Positions 1 through 6,826 of a stretch of DNA of 11,679 nt are shown here, one piece after another; the first letter of the stretch is position 1; the number at the start of each line of letters is the position of its first letter. The position numbers and the translations under genes were made by a program. The notes beneath the pieces are model-generated. The model saw nothing but the letters and a program-made list of their open reading frames with translations, was not told the origin of the DNA and searched no databases. The stretch spans positions 1 through 11,679 of the forward strand of contig MVCZ01000040.1 of NCBI GenBank assembly GCA_002049825.1. The letters are read 5' to 3'. Origin of the DNA: Candidatus Zhuqueibacterota bacterium 4484_188 (GTDB lineage Bacteria; Calditrichota; Calditrichia; RBG-13-44-9).

Positions 1-288
1 ATCAACCGGGCATTTCACCTTTTTAAACAGAAACTCCATGAGGTGGAATTACTGATCGGTTACGAGGGGAACGCCTTCGCCTTTACCGGTAATGTTGAAG
101 AAGATCTGCTCAGCATCACCGCGGTACACCCCATGCGGGAAGATGCGGTTGAGCAATTTTTACAGCGCGCCGGAAGCGGTTGGAACATCGTCGAACGATT
201 GATTCGGCAAGGCAAATTGATTGAATCCGTATTTCAGGGAAACAAATTTTACCTGCGGAAATTGAAGCGGGGGGAAAAGGCGGCGTAA
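1..288 (+). CDS. Radical SAM protein, C-terminal part (COG0731-like)
   Basis: The reading frame is open from base 1, so this is the last 95 residues of a gene that begins outside the window; an internal GTG at 43 is not the true start. The tail contains EEDLLSITAVHPMRED followed by a helix-rich segment (ERLIRQGKLIES) and a final beta pair (KFYLRKLK). This pattern resembles the winged-helix-like tail of radical SAM Fe-S oxidoreductases related to COG0731. The CxxxCxxC cluster motif of such enzymes lies near the N-terminus and cannot be checked here. The gene ends in a purine-rich stretch and is followed on the same strand by a NifX-like gene, so co-transcription is likely. The family call rests on recalled similarity of the tail only, and the substrate is unknown. 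Confidence 0.6.
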   Translation: MNRAFHLFKQKLHEVELLIGYEGNAFAFTGNVEEDLLSITAVHPMREDAVEQFLQRAGSGWNIVERLIRQGKLIESVFQGNKFYLRKLKRGEKAA

Positions 289-325
289 AAGGCAAAAGTA
301 AAAAGGGGAAAGGAAGAAGGAAGTA

Positions 326-730
326 ATGAGAAGGGAAGGTAGAGGATTGGGGGAGCGTGTTTTGAGGAATCGTTCTGTAAAGAATAAAGTGCGAGGAGGC
401 GCCCTGATTGCCATTCCCACCGATGATGGTGAGACCATTTTCCCCGGTATGCTGGGGCGGGCACAGCAGTTTTATATTTTCGAGGTTGAGAGCGTGGAAA
501 GCATTAAACTGAAAGAAAAACGGGCGAATCCCTATGCCAAAACCATACAGCATCTGAAAACGCTGGATGTGTACGAAATCCTCCGGGATTGCAATTGGGT
601 CATTTCCGCCCGAATCGGCAAACGGGGAATCGACCGGCTTCGGGAAAGAGGGCTGAAACTGGTCTTTCAAAATGGAAAGATTGAAGATACACTGCGGACC
701 TTTCTGGATGAAGAAATAAACCGGACGTGA
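326..730 (+). CDS. NifX/NifB-type dinitrogenase iron-molybdenum cofactor domain protein
   Basis: The protein carries the PF02579-type fold pattern: an IAIPTDDGETIFPG strand and loop, LGRAQQFYIFEVE, then VYEILRDCNWVISARIGKRGIDRLRERGLKLV, and a C-terminal helix. Small proteins of this family (NifX, NafY and orphan relatives) bind metal-sulfur clusters or pass them on. Most members begin with M-K-I-AIPTDDG, so the first 25 basic residues read from ATG 326 may not be translated. GTG 389, or an ATT at 407 placed 7 nt after AGGAGG (394-399), are alternative starts. The HFGRA histidine common in the family reads GMLGRA here, so cluster handling may differ. The adjacent radical SAM gene recalls NifB, where a radical SAM domain and this domain are fused. 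No nitrogenase genes are visible, so a nitrogen-fixation role is not supported. Confidence 0.75.
   Translation: MRREGRGLGERVLRNRSVKNKVRGGALIAIPTDDGETIFPGMLGRAQQFYIFEVESVESIKLKEKRANPYAKTIQHLKTLDVYEILRDCNWVISARIGKRGIDRLRERGLKLVFQNGKIEDTLRTFLDEEINRT
394..399 (+). promoter_or_regulatory. Strong Shine-Dalgarno inside the annotated NifX-like ORF
   Basis: A perfect AGGAGG sits 7 nt upstream of an in-frame ATT (407) and 4 nt upstream of an in-frame CTG (404), just where the conserved IAIPTDDG domain begins. No ATG, GTG or TTG lies at the ideal distance. It either marks a non-canonical start codon or is incidental within a gene that starts at ATG 326, which has its own AAGGAAG-like site. Confidence 0.45.
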
Positions 731-742
731 GGGCGCTTTTTT

Positions 743-1774
743 ATGAAGAATTCTGTTGAAACCGCAGCGAAAATGATTCGGGAAGTAAAACATAGCACCG
801 CATTTACCGGTGCAGGAATATCAGTAGAAAGCGGTATTCCCCCGTTCCGTGGACCCGATGGTCTGTGGAGCAAATACGACCCTGTTTTCCTGGAAATCAG
901 TTATTTCATGAATCACCCGCGGCAATCATGGAAACTGATTAAAGAAATTTTCTATGACTATTTTGGCAAGGCACGTCCGAATCCGGCACATTTTGTTCTG
1001 GCGGAGATGGAAACTTCCCAGTGGCTGCACAGCATCATTACTCAGAATATTGATAACCTGCATCAGGAAGCAGGCAGCCAAACGGTGTACGAGTTTCACG
1101 GCACTTCACAAACACTCGTCTGTATCGATTGCGGAAAAAAATGTCCGGTGAACGAAATTGACCTGGGTGTTCTTCCACCGCTCTGCCCCGTTTGCAGCGG
1201 CTTGCTGAAACCGGATTTTGTTTTCTTCGGGGAACCCATACCGGCGTATGCGCTGGAAAATTCCATCCGGGAGACGGAAACTGCCGACCTGTTTTTAGTT
1301 ATCGGTACCACCGGTGAAATTATGCCGGCATCTACCCTTCCGTTCCAGGCAAAATCCAACGGTGCAAAAATTGTTGAAATAAACACCGTACCATCCGCAT
1401 ATACGCATGAAATCACCGATATTTTTTTGCAGGGAAAAGCGTCGGTCGTCATGCAGCATGGGCTTGGTTGGGGTTGGCGGCGGCGCTATTATTATTTTTT
1501 CGCTGCTCTTTGCCGCCCATTTCCCACAGAAATTAGCACAGGGAACCACACTGTTCATTGTAGCGGCACCGGTCAGTCTGCTTGCCGCTTACAACTACTA
1601 CAAAAGCGGGTTCGTGGATTTAAAGGCCGGCATTCTGATCATGGTATTTTTCCTGTTGTTCAGTTATATCGGGTCATCCTGGGGGACTATGCTACCCCGC
1701 GAAACCCTGAAAACTTTGCTGGGAATTATGTTATTTTTTATGGGATTAAAACTGGTGTTTTTTTAAGTTTTTAG
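743..1774 (+). CDS. Sirtuin (NAD-dependent protein deacylase) with out-of-frame C-terminal read-through
   Basis: Residues 1 to about 238 form a complete-looking SIR2 domain. Visible motifs are TGAGIS (22-27), GIPPFRGPDGLW (31-42), TQNIDN (100-105), the catalytic His119 in FHGT, and zinc cysteines C127, C130, C148 and C151. The late motifs are IGTTGEIMPA (187-196) and EIN (212-214), ending at LQGKASVVM. Sirtuins remove acyl groups from lysines using NAD+. After about base 1456 this frame reads an arginine- and aromatic-rich nonsense tail, while the +1 frame encodes a TauE-like membrane protein. The usual last 10-15 sirtuin residues and stop are therefore missing, and the frame stays open by chance to 1774. 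The start ATG follows a TGAGGGCG ribosome site and lies 12 nt after the NifX-like stop, so it is in the same operon. The sirtuin call is firm; whether the 343-residue product is made as read is doubtful. Confidence 0.85.
   Translation: MKNSVETAAKMIREVKHSTAFTGAGISVESGIPPFRGPDGLWSKYDPVFLEISYFMNHPRQSWKLIKEIFYDYFGKARPNPAHFVLAEMETSQWLHSIITQNIDNLHQEAGSQTVYEFHGTSQTLVCIDCGKKCPVNEIDLGVLPPLCPVCSGLLKPDFVFFGEPIPAYALENSIRETETADLFLVIGTTGEIMPASTLPFQAKSNGAKIVEINTVPSAYTHEITDIFLQGKASVVMQHGLGWGWRRRYYYFFAALCRPFPTEISTGNHTVHCSGTGQSACRLQLLQKRVRGFKGRHSDHGIFPVVQLYRVILGDYATPRNPENFAGNYVIFYGIKTGVFLSF
1458..1766 (+). CDS. Half-size TauE/SafE (TSUP) family permease, N-terminus missing
   Basis: The frame beginning at ATG 1458 gives 102 residues starting directly in the signature GLVGVGGGAIIIF. 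It continues with LAQGTTLFIVAAPVSLLAAYNYYKSGFVDLKAGI, a hydrophobic span with GSSWGTMLP, and the final LLGIMLFFMGLKLVFF. This matches one half of a sulfite/organosulfonate-exporter-type TauE/SafE permease, with about four membrane segments. Half-size members exist and presumably pair up. Family members normally carry about 10-12 further hydrophobic residues before the GxGGG motif, and these are absent. No Shine-Dalgarno precedes 1458, and the upstream codons in this frame are shadows of the sirtuin. The gene therefore looks truncated at its 5' end by a deletion, or depends on a +1 frameshift from the sirtuin. The substrate is unknown; sulfur oxyanions are the family precedent. Confidence 0.7.
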   Translation: MGLVGVGGGAIIIFSLLFAAHFPQKLAQGTTLFIVAAPVSLLAAYNYYKSGFVDLKAGILIMVFFLLFSYIGSSWGTMLPRETLKTLLGIMLFFMGLKLVFF

Positions 1775-1783
1775 AAATACCGT

Positions 1784-1790
1784 AAGGGGG
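1784..1790 (+). promoter_or_regulatory. Ribosome binding site of the MBL-fold gene
   Basis: AAGGGGG lies 4 nt before ATG 1795 and 17 nt after the TauE stop. It fixes the start of the hydrolase and suggests it is translated independently of the damaged junction upstream. Confidence 0.6.
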
Positions 1791-1794
1791 TAAG

Positions 1795-2433
1795 ATGAAA
1801 GCGACCATTGTTTTTGACAATACCACAACCCGGGCAGATTTGCAGCCGGATTGGGGATTTGCCTGTGTGGTGGAATTGGCGGGAAGAAAAATTCTCTTCG
1901 ATACCGGTGCAAACGGAGCCATTTTGCTGGAAAATATGAAACAACTTAATATTGATCCTAATTCGATTAATGATGTATTTATCTCACACAACCATTTTGA
2001 CCACATCGGCGGTTTGGCTGAATTTCTGAATGTAAACCGTGATGTTTACCTGTTTTTGCCGCCTTCGCTGCGTGGGGTTAGGAATGCCGAAGAGATTACC
2101 TACCTTGAGAAACCGACCCGGATTGCCGAGGGGGTTTATTCGACCGGCGAATTGCAGGGAATTGAACAGGCGATGAGTGTAGAGACCGGGAAAGGTCTGG
2201 TTCTTTTTGTGGGTTGCTCTCACCCGCGCATGGAATTAATCCTGCACGCAGCAAAACAATTCGGAAAGTTGTACGGTATTATCGGCGGACTTCACGGTTT
2301 CAATCAATACGAATTGTTTGCCGGGCTGAAATTAATTTGCCCCACACACTGCACCCAACACAAAGCTGAGTTGAAAAAGAAATATCCCGATCAATATCTG
2401 GAAGGCGGGGTCGGGAGGGTAATCAACATCTAA
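1795..2433 (+). CDS. Metallo-beta-lactamase-fold hydrolase (COG1237-like)
   Basis: This 212-residue protein has the dinuclear metal motif SHNHFDHIGG (64-73), giving ligands H65, H67, D69 and H70. A second-ligand region follows at GCSHPRM (140-146, H143), then GGLHGF (164-169) and the C-terminal PTHCTQHKAEL (183-193). The DTGAN loop at 36-40 and the CSH/THCT pattern fit the COG1237 subgroup. That subgroup includes the archaeal dihydropterin-ribofuranosyl-aminobenzene phosphate synthase-like proteins, though most members have no known substrate. At 212 residues it is slightly shorter than many relatives, but the core motifs are complete. It is the last gene of the plus-strand run, and its TAA overlaps the stop of the converging methyltransferase gene. 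Confidence 0.8.
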   Translation: MKATIVFDNTTTRADLQPDWGFACVVELAGRKILFDTGANGAILLENMKQLNIDPNSINDVFISHNHFDHIGGLAEFLNVNRDVYLFLPPSLRGVRNAEEITYLEKPTRIAEGVYSTGELQGIEQAMSVETGKGLVLFVGCSHPRMELILHAAKQFGKLYGIIGGLHGFNQYELFAGLKLICPTHCTQHKAELKKKYPDQYLEGGVGRVINI

Positions 2434-3029
2434 GAGCCGACAGCGTTTAATTTGCTCACCGTAAAATTCAGGATGACCCCATTTTCCAGGTAATCGTCGT
2501 GAATCAGTTCCTGCTCCGTTTTCTCTATTAGTCTGAAACCGGTCGATTCGATTTCGCCGATGATATCTTCATAATCAAGTTCGGCTAAATGCCACATGGG
2601 AAAGTCCTGTTTGTTATGTTTGGGGAAAACGGAGAGCATTCCGTCCGGTTTTAACCAGTTGTAAAACCGAATATATATTTTTATTCTCTCCGCTTTCCCG
2701 AAGTAGTGAAGCACATCATAAGCCAACACCAGATCAATGCTGTGCGGTTTCAGATCAATCTCTTTTATTTGGGAAGTATTCAGGTATACAATATTTTTCA
2801 GGTTATGGGACCGTGCCCACTCTTTTAACTGTTTCAAAGCCGGGGCATCCTGTTCAATGGCATAGATGCGCCCGGCACTTCCGATCAACTCAGCGGCAGG
2901 AATGGTGTAATTCCCGGCATTGCAGCCGAAATCCACCACAACTTCTCCGGCGGTTACACCCAGGTCTTGCAGGAAACGAATTCCTTTACCGCCAAGCCAA
3001 ATTTCCCGATCGCTTTTTCCCCAATTCAT
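2430..3029 (-). CDS. Class I SAM-dependent methyltransferase
   Basis: Using the ATG at 3029 the protein has 199 residues. Motif I is VVDFGCNAGNYT (31-42), and the acidic residue after strand 2 is E59 (IYAIEQD). The motif IV/V region reads IDLVLAYDVLHYF (98-110), followed by LKPDGMLSVF. A longer reading to 3122 would overlap the upstream gene's stop region and adds a low-complexity basic stretch, so 3029 is preferred; AAAGGA lies about 10 nt upstream of it. This is the last gene of the minus-strand methyltransferase run, 35 nt after the membrane methyltransferase. Its TAG shares bases with the converging hydrolase TAA. Methyl transfer from SAM is expected; the acceptor is unknown. Only one cysteine (in motif I) is present, which argues against an ArsM-type arsenite methyltransferase. 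Confidence 0.8.
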   Translation of the reverse strand: MNWGKSDREIWLGGKGIRFLQDLGVTAGEVVVDFGCNAGNYTIPAAELIGSAGRIYAIEQDAPALKQLKEWARSHNLKNIVYLNTSQIKEIDLKPHSIDLVLAYDVLHYFGKAERIKIYIRFYNWLKPDGMLSVFPKHNKQDFPMWHLAELDYEDIIGEIESTGFRLIEKTEQELIHDDYLENGVILNFTVSKLNAVGS

Positions 3030-3064
3030 GGTAAAGATTGTCCTTTCGGAATGTTGCTGCTGCG

Positions 3065-3592
3065 CTAAAGAACAGCAGAGCCGCCGTTTTTTTTGCTGAA
3101 AAGTGGTTTCAGGCAATTCCATTTCAAGCTGAACATTGGCACCCGGTTTTTGTAGTCCAGGTATTCCTGCCCGAATTTGCGAATCGCTTCCGGTTCCTCG
3201 AAAAATTTAATCATGGCGATCATAAAAACCATTTCTACCGGTGCAATGAAAAGAATGAAACTAACCGAGCCTAAAATCAGGGCAACAGAGAGCGGGAAGA
3301 ACAATAGCCCGAAATGCATAGGATGGCGCATGCAGGCGTAATACCCGGTGGTAACCAGGCGGTTGGTCTCGAATCGCGGCAAATTGCCTTCCCTGGTGGT
3401 GCGTGCTAAAAATCTACCGGTGTTCCTGCTGGCTTGCAGAACCAGGCGAAGTAATATAATTCCCGGCAATAGACTGAGAATGTGAAAGAGTGGGCTGAAA
3501 AAGAGCGGCTGAAACAACTGCCAATCCAGCCACAAACCCAGCACACTGCCGCCAATTAACATAATTAACCAAGCTATTACCCGGAGTACCAT
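3065..3592 (-). CDS. Membrane methyltransferase of the ICMT/phospholipid-methyltransferase type
   Basis: The protein has 175 residues from ATG 3592; a TTG one codon earlier at 3595 is also possible. Hydrophobic segments lie near 3-24, 34-54 and 96-131. The family signature is the SAM-binding RHPMHFG (89-95) followed by EEPEAIRKFGQEYLDYKNRVPMF (132-154). Both are typical of isoprenylcysteine carboxyl methyltransferase-like and phosphatidylethanolamine methyltransferase-like integral membrane enzymes. Bacterial members methylate lipids, isoprenoid-type or other small molecules in the membrane, and most are uncharacterised. The start is 12 nt after the stop of the upstream methyltransferase, which indicates one transcript. 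The C-terminal KKNGGSAVL is basic and presumably cytoplasmic. Specificity cannot be told from sequence. Confidence 0.78.
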   Translation of the reverse strand: MVLRVIAWLIMLIGGSVLGLWLDWQLFQPLFFSPLFHILSLLPGIILLRLVLQASRNTGRFLARTTREGNLPRFETNRLVTTGYYACMRHPMHFGLLFFPLSVALILGSVSFILFIAPVEMVFMIAMIKFFEEPEAIRKFGQEYLDYKNRVPMFSLKWNCLKPLFSKKNGGSAVL

Positions 3593-3604
3593 CAAATTCT
3601 CACT

Positions 3605-4255
3605 TTATTGTTTTTGCGCAATGAGCAGGCGAACATATTTTTTAAACATAAACGATTCTTCGAAATTAGCGAAACCCTGTTCCCCTAAAATTTGTTTCCA
3701 GTCCCTTTCGATAAAATCGAACGCATATTTGCACTCGATGGTTTTGAAGGGAATGCGGAGGTAAAAAGGCATTTCTTTCAGAGAGAATTCGTTGAAGTCA
3801 AGGATGCAGAATTTGCCGCCATCGGTTAAGTTGCGATAAACGTTTTCTATTATTTTTAAGCGAATCTCGTGCGGAAATCCGTGCAGGACAAAGCTGATGA
3901 ATGCCTTGTCGTATTTTTGTTCCAGGGTGAAAGGTGTGTCGATGCGTTGATTTCGGAAGGAAACATTAGGGAACTGTTGGCAGTTTTCCCGGAATTGGGT
4001 TTCCATTTCACTTGATATGTCAAGTCCCAGGATAGAACCGCTTTCGTTCAGGTAGTGCCGCATCAGGCAGGCATTGCGCCCGGTGCCGCAGCCCAGGTCA
4101 ATGATCCGGTCTGCCGGCTGAATTTGTAATCGGGCAATTGCCGAGCGGATAAACCGGTCGTACAGTCCCAGGGACATGACATTCATGATCTGATCATATT
4201 TTCGGGCAGTGAAACCCTGAATTTCCACTTTCGATTCCGGGTAAATTCTCTCCAT
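3605..4255 (-). CDS. Class I SAM-dependent methyltransferase (UbiE-like)
   Basis: This 216-residue protein has the classic motif I IIDLGCGTGRN (51-61) and D79 at the end of strand 2 (ILGLDIS). A FISFVLHGFPHE segment (119-130) occupies the motif IV region, and RNLTDGGKFCILDFNEFS forms strand 5 and its loop. The overall pattern resembles UbiE/COQ5-type small-molecule or quinone methyltransferases, without a decisive subfamily mark. The ATG at 4255 has AAGGA 5 nt upstream and begins 15 nt after the ene-reductase stop, so coupled expression is likely. The sequence differs clearly from the other two class I methyltransferases in this run, so they are not recent duplicates. The acceptor substrate is unknown. 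Confidence 0.8.
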   Translation of the reverse strand: MERIYPESKVEIQGFTARKYDQIMNVMSLGLYDRFIRSAIARLQIQPADRIIDLGCGTGRNACLMRHYLNESGSILGLDISSEMETQFRENCQQFPNVSFRNQRIDTPFTLEQKYDKAFISFVLHGFPHEIRLKIIENVYRNLTDGGKFCILDFNEFSLKEMPFYLRIPFKTIECKYAFDFIERDWKQILGEQGFANFEESFMFKKYVRLLIAQKQ

Positions 4256-4270
4256 TTTCGTCCTTACTGT

Positions 4271-6133
4271 TTACAGTGATTTCGCCGTGGCGTACCCATC
4301 CCGGATGGCATCCTGCGCTTTGCCCACCTTTTTGGCATCGCCAATAACATATAGCGGAATTTTCCCTGCCAATTTTTCCTCCAGGGGATTGTAACTTTCC
4401 ATTCCGGTCGCCACCACAATTTTATCGATTCCGCTGAGCGTTATTTCCTTGTCGCCGGAAATTTTGACCAGGTCACCGCTCACTTCGGTAACGGTATAGT
4501 TGGTGTACATCGGCACCTCTTTCATGCGCAGTTTTTTCAACGTGAGCGCCTTTTCAATCATTTCCATGCCCCGCGCCATTTCATCCAGCATTTCTACAAT
4601 AATTACTTCGTTATTTTTATCCACCAATTTGCTGGCAATTTCCACACCGATAAGACCACCCCCAATTACCAGCACTTTTTTATACTCCGGCAGGTTTTCG
4701 TCCAGCAGGAATTCCGCCCAGTAAAATTCTTTCAGACCCTGAATGGGTGGAACAGCCGGAATGGCGCCGGTGGCTAAAAGCACGCCATCAAATTCTCCCG
4801 ATAGTAAATCCTCCGGTTGCGCTTCCCGGTAAACAACTTTAATCTTTCTGGACTTTATTTCATATTCAAAATAATCCAGGATTTCTTTCAGGCTCTCTTT
4901 GTGAGGTGGCAGATAGGCTAAATTGAACTGCCCGCCAAGTCGTTCCTTCTCGAAAATGACCACCTCGTGTCCCCGTTCTTTCAGGGTGAGGGCTGCTTCC
5001 ATACCGGCAAGACCGCCGCCAACCACCGCAAAGCTTTTATTTTCTTCGGCGGCAAGCAAATATTCCTCTTCCTGCCCCACGGTAGGATTTACAACGCAGT
5101 GCAGCCCCTGACCGGATTTTACACCGCCCAGGCAGCCTTCCGAGCAGGCAAGGCAGGGGCGAATAGTTCCGGGTACAGTTTTGAGGTACTTGCCGACAAA
5201 ATCGGGATCGGCAATCAGTGCACGACCCAGGGCAATGTAATCGGCATGGTATTCGTTTTTTAATTTATCGATATCTGCCGGCGAGTTGATTCGCCCGACA
5301 AAAATAACCGGCAGGTCAATTTCTTTTTTCAGCAAAGCTGCCAGCTCCCAGGTCTTGCCCTTGGGAACAAACATGTGCTGGAAAAACCAGGGCGGGGTGG
5401 AGCACACCGTACCTGCCGAAACATGAATGGCAGACACCCCGTTTTCTTGCAGAATCCTGGCAAAAGCAATCATTTCCTGGATTTTGATGCCGTTGGGAAT
5501 CATCTCGTCTCCGCTGATGCGGGCAATGATGGGTACGTCCACCGCCCGGCGCACCGCCTGCAGAACCTCCAGCGGAAAACGAATGCGGTTCTCGAAGCTT
5601 CCCCCGTACTCATCGCTGCGGTCGTTAACGGCGGTGGAGATAAACTGCGCCAGCAGGTAGCCATGCCCGAACTGCAACTCGATGATGTCGAAACCGGCTT
5701 CCACTGCCCGGCGGGCGGCTTCGGTAAAGAGTCTCTTTACCTCGTTCATATCTGCTTCAGTCATGGGCAGGGGAACCGCACCGCCATTTTCACACGGTTT
5801 TGCAGTGGACGACAAAAAATAGTTGCCGGGAATTTTGGGATTTGCCATCCGCCCGGGATGGTTCAGGTGGGCAATAACTTTTGACCCCAATCGATGGATC
5901 TCGTTGGTGAGCTGCTTGAGTCCGGGGATTTTTTCGTCGCTGTCAATTCCTATCTGGGTGGGAATTTCCCGCAAGCCCTTGTCCAGGTACAGCGGCTCGG
6001 GTATTACGGCGCCCAGGAACTGGCTTCGTTCCCGGTAAAAAATAATGTGCTTCTCTTTCACTTCACCGGAGGCGTCGCTGTAACCCAATTTTACCGGTGC
6101 GGATATAAACTGGTTGCGTAAGTTGAGTTTCAC
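4271..6133 (-). CDS. NADH:flavin oxidoreductase / 2,4-dienoyl-CoA reductase-like iron-sulfur flavoenzyme
   Basis: This 620-residue enzyme has the full three-part architecture of FadH-type and anaerobic ene-reductases. An FMN-binding old-yellow-enzyme barrel covers about 1-320, with HGYLLAQF (157-164, Tyr159), DEYGGSFENRIRF (174-186) and H237. A 4Fe-4S site follows with C327, C330, C334 and C346 (CxxC-x3-C-x11-C). The FAD and NAD(P) Rossmann domains carry GGGLAG (372-377) and GGGLIG (491-496). An acidic E514 after the second glycine motif favours NADH. Such enzymes reduce activated C=C bonds, including dienoyl-CoA and enones, or demethylate or reduce amines and bile acids. The GTG start overlaps the upstream methyltransferase TGA as GTGA (6130-6133), which indicates translational coupling. 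The substrate here is unknown. The four flanking methyltransferases suggest a shared pathway rather than fatty-acid oxidation. Confidence 0.88.
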   Translation of the reverse strand: MKLNLRNQFISAPVKLGYSDASGEVKEKHIIFYRERSQFLGAVIPEPLYLDKGLREIPTQIGIDSDEKIPGLKQLTNEIHRLGSKVIAHLNHPGRMANPKIPGNYFLSSTAKPCENGGAVPLPMTEADMNEVKRLFTEAARRAVEAGFDIIELQFGHGYLLAQFISTAVNDRSDEYGGSFENRIRFPLEVLQAVRRAVDVPIIARISGDEMIPNGIKIQEMIAFARILQENGVSAIHVSAGTVCSTPPWFFQHMFVPKGKTWELAALLKKEIDLPVIFVGRINSPADIDKLKNEYHADYIALGRALIADPDFVGKYLKTVPGTIRPCLACSEGCLGGVKSGQGLHCVVNPTVGQEEEYLLAAEENKSFAVVGGGLAGMEAALTLKERGHEVVIFEKERLGGQFNLAYLPPHKESLKEILDYFEYEIKSRKIKVVYREAQPEDLLSGEFDGVLLATGAIPAVPPIQGLKEFYWAEFLLDENLPEYKKVLVIGGGLIGVEIASKLVDKNNEVIIVEMLDEMARGMEMIEKALTLKKLRMKEVPMYTNYTVTEVSGDLVKISGDKEITLSGIDKIVVATGMESYNPLEEKLAGKIPLYVIGDAKKVGKAQDAIRDGYATAKSL

Positions 6134-6762
6134 TTTTTTTCTCCTCTGATTACCACGAATGAACCCTGTCCATAGCCATCTTTCACAGGTTCAACCTGGT
6201 GAATATCGGACAGATTGTGAAAGATGGTCTGGGTAAATTGAAAGTTGCTAAAGTTTGATTTTTTCAGGTAACTCAAAATTTCTTCCGTTGAATAAAATGT
6301 GGCAACACGGTAAAACACATTTTGTTGTTGGTACTGCCGGTATAGTTCGCCCAGCGGACTGTTTTTATCAATAAAACCGATAATGAAACTTCCGCCGGGT
6401 TTAAGGATGCGGTTCGTTTCCCGGAACGATTGTTCAACATCGTCTAAAAAACAGACCGTGGTGACCATCAGGGAAAAATCGAACTGCGCCGATTTGAGGG
6501 GAAGCATTTCGGCGCTGCCGCCAATGGTTCTGATCCTGCGCTGAACCGCCAGCGTCCGCATCTTGACCGATGGTTCAACTCCCCAGTCAATGCCCAGCGG
6601 TTGGGCAAACAAACCGCTTCCTACGCCGATTTCAATCCCCCAACCTGTTGCCGGAAGCAGTTTTTTTACTGCCAGGAGCTCCGACCGGTAGGCAAACCGA
6701 TTGGTCACAAACCAATCTTCATATTGTTGTGTATGTGTTTCAAAGGGTTCGGATTTTGGCAT
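6130..6762 (-). CDS. Class I SAM-dependent methyltransferase (Methyltransf_11-like)
   Basis: This 210-residue protein has motif I GIEIGVGSGLFA (42-53), E63 as the acidic residue after strand 2 (WGVEPS), and the GGSAEMLPLKSAQFDFSLMVTTVCFLDD block (81-108). It also has ETNRILKPGGSFIIGFID, typical of the Methyltransf_11/UbiE-like group. That group methylates many small metabolites, and no subfamily is certain. It appears to be the first gene of the methyltransferase/ene-reductase operon. It is separated from the cupin by about 260 bp of repeat-bearing DNA, and its stop overlaps the next gene's GTG. The ribosome site is weak (GGAA about 4 nt before ATG). Confidence 0.8.
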   Translation of the reverse strand: MPKSEPFETHTQQYEDWFVTNRFAYRSELLAVKKLLPATGWGIEIGVGSGLFAQPLGIDWGVEPSVKMRTLAVQRRIRTIGGSAEMLPLKSAQFDFSLMVTTVCFLDDVEQSFRETNRILKPGGSFIIGFIDKNSPLGELYRQYQQQNVFYRVATFYSTEEILSYLKKSNFSNFQFTQTIFHNLSDIHQVEPVKDGYGQGSFVVIRGEKK

Positions 6763-6826
6763 TTTATTCCGATCGCAGAATTTTTTTAACCGGATTTTAT
6801 GTGAACATTTAGCGGATACTAATTCA

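Noticed and set aside
116..793. Long minus-strand open frame opposite the radical SAM and NifX-like genes
   Set aside because: It is a shadow of the plus-strand genes and crosses three gene boundaries; its peptide has no recognisable family pattern.
1407..1457. In-frame upstream extension of TauE to ATG 1407
   Set aside because: The extra residues (MKSPIFFCREKRRSSCS) are polar and are a frame shadow of the sirtuin, unlike the hydrophobic N-terminus of the family.
3030..3122. Longer start for the last methyltransferase
   Set aside because: It would overlap the 3' end of the membrane methyltransferase gene and adds a glutamine- and arginine-rich stretch with no family match, whereas 3029 has a spaced ribosome site.
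2430..6762. An ArsM-type arsenic methylation operon
   Set aside because: None of the three class I methyltransferases shows the conserved cysteine set of ArsM; two have a single cysteine.
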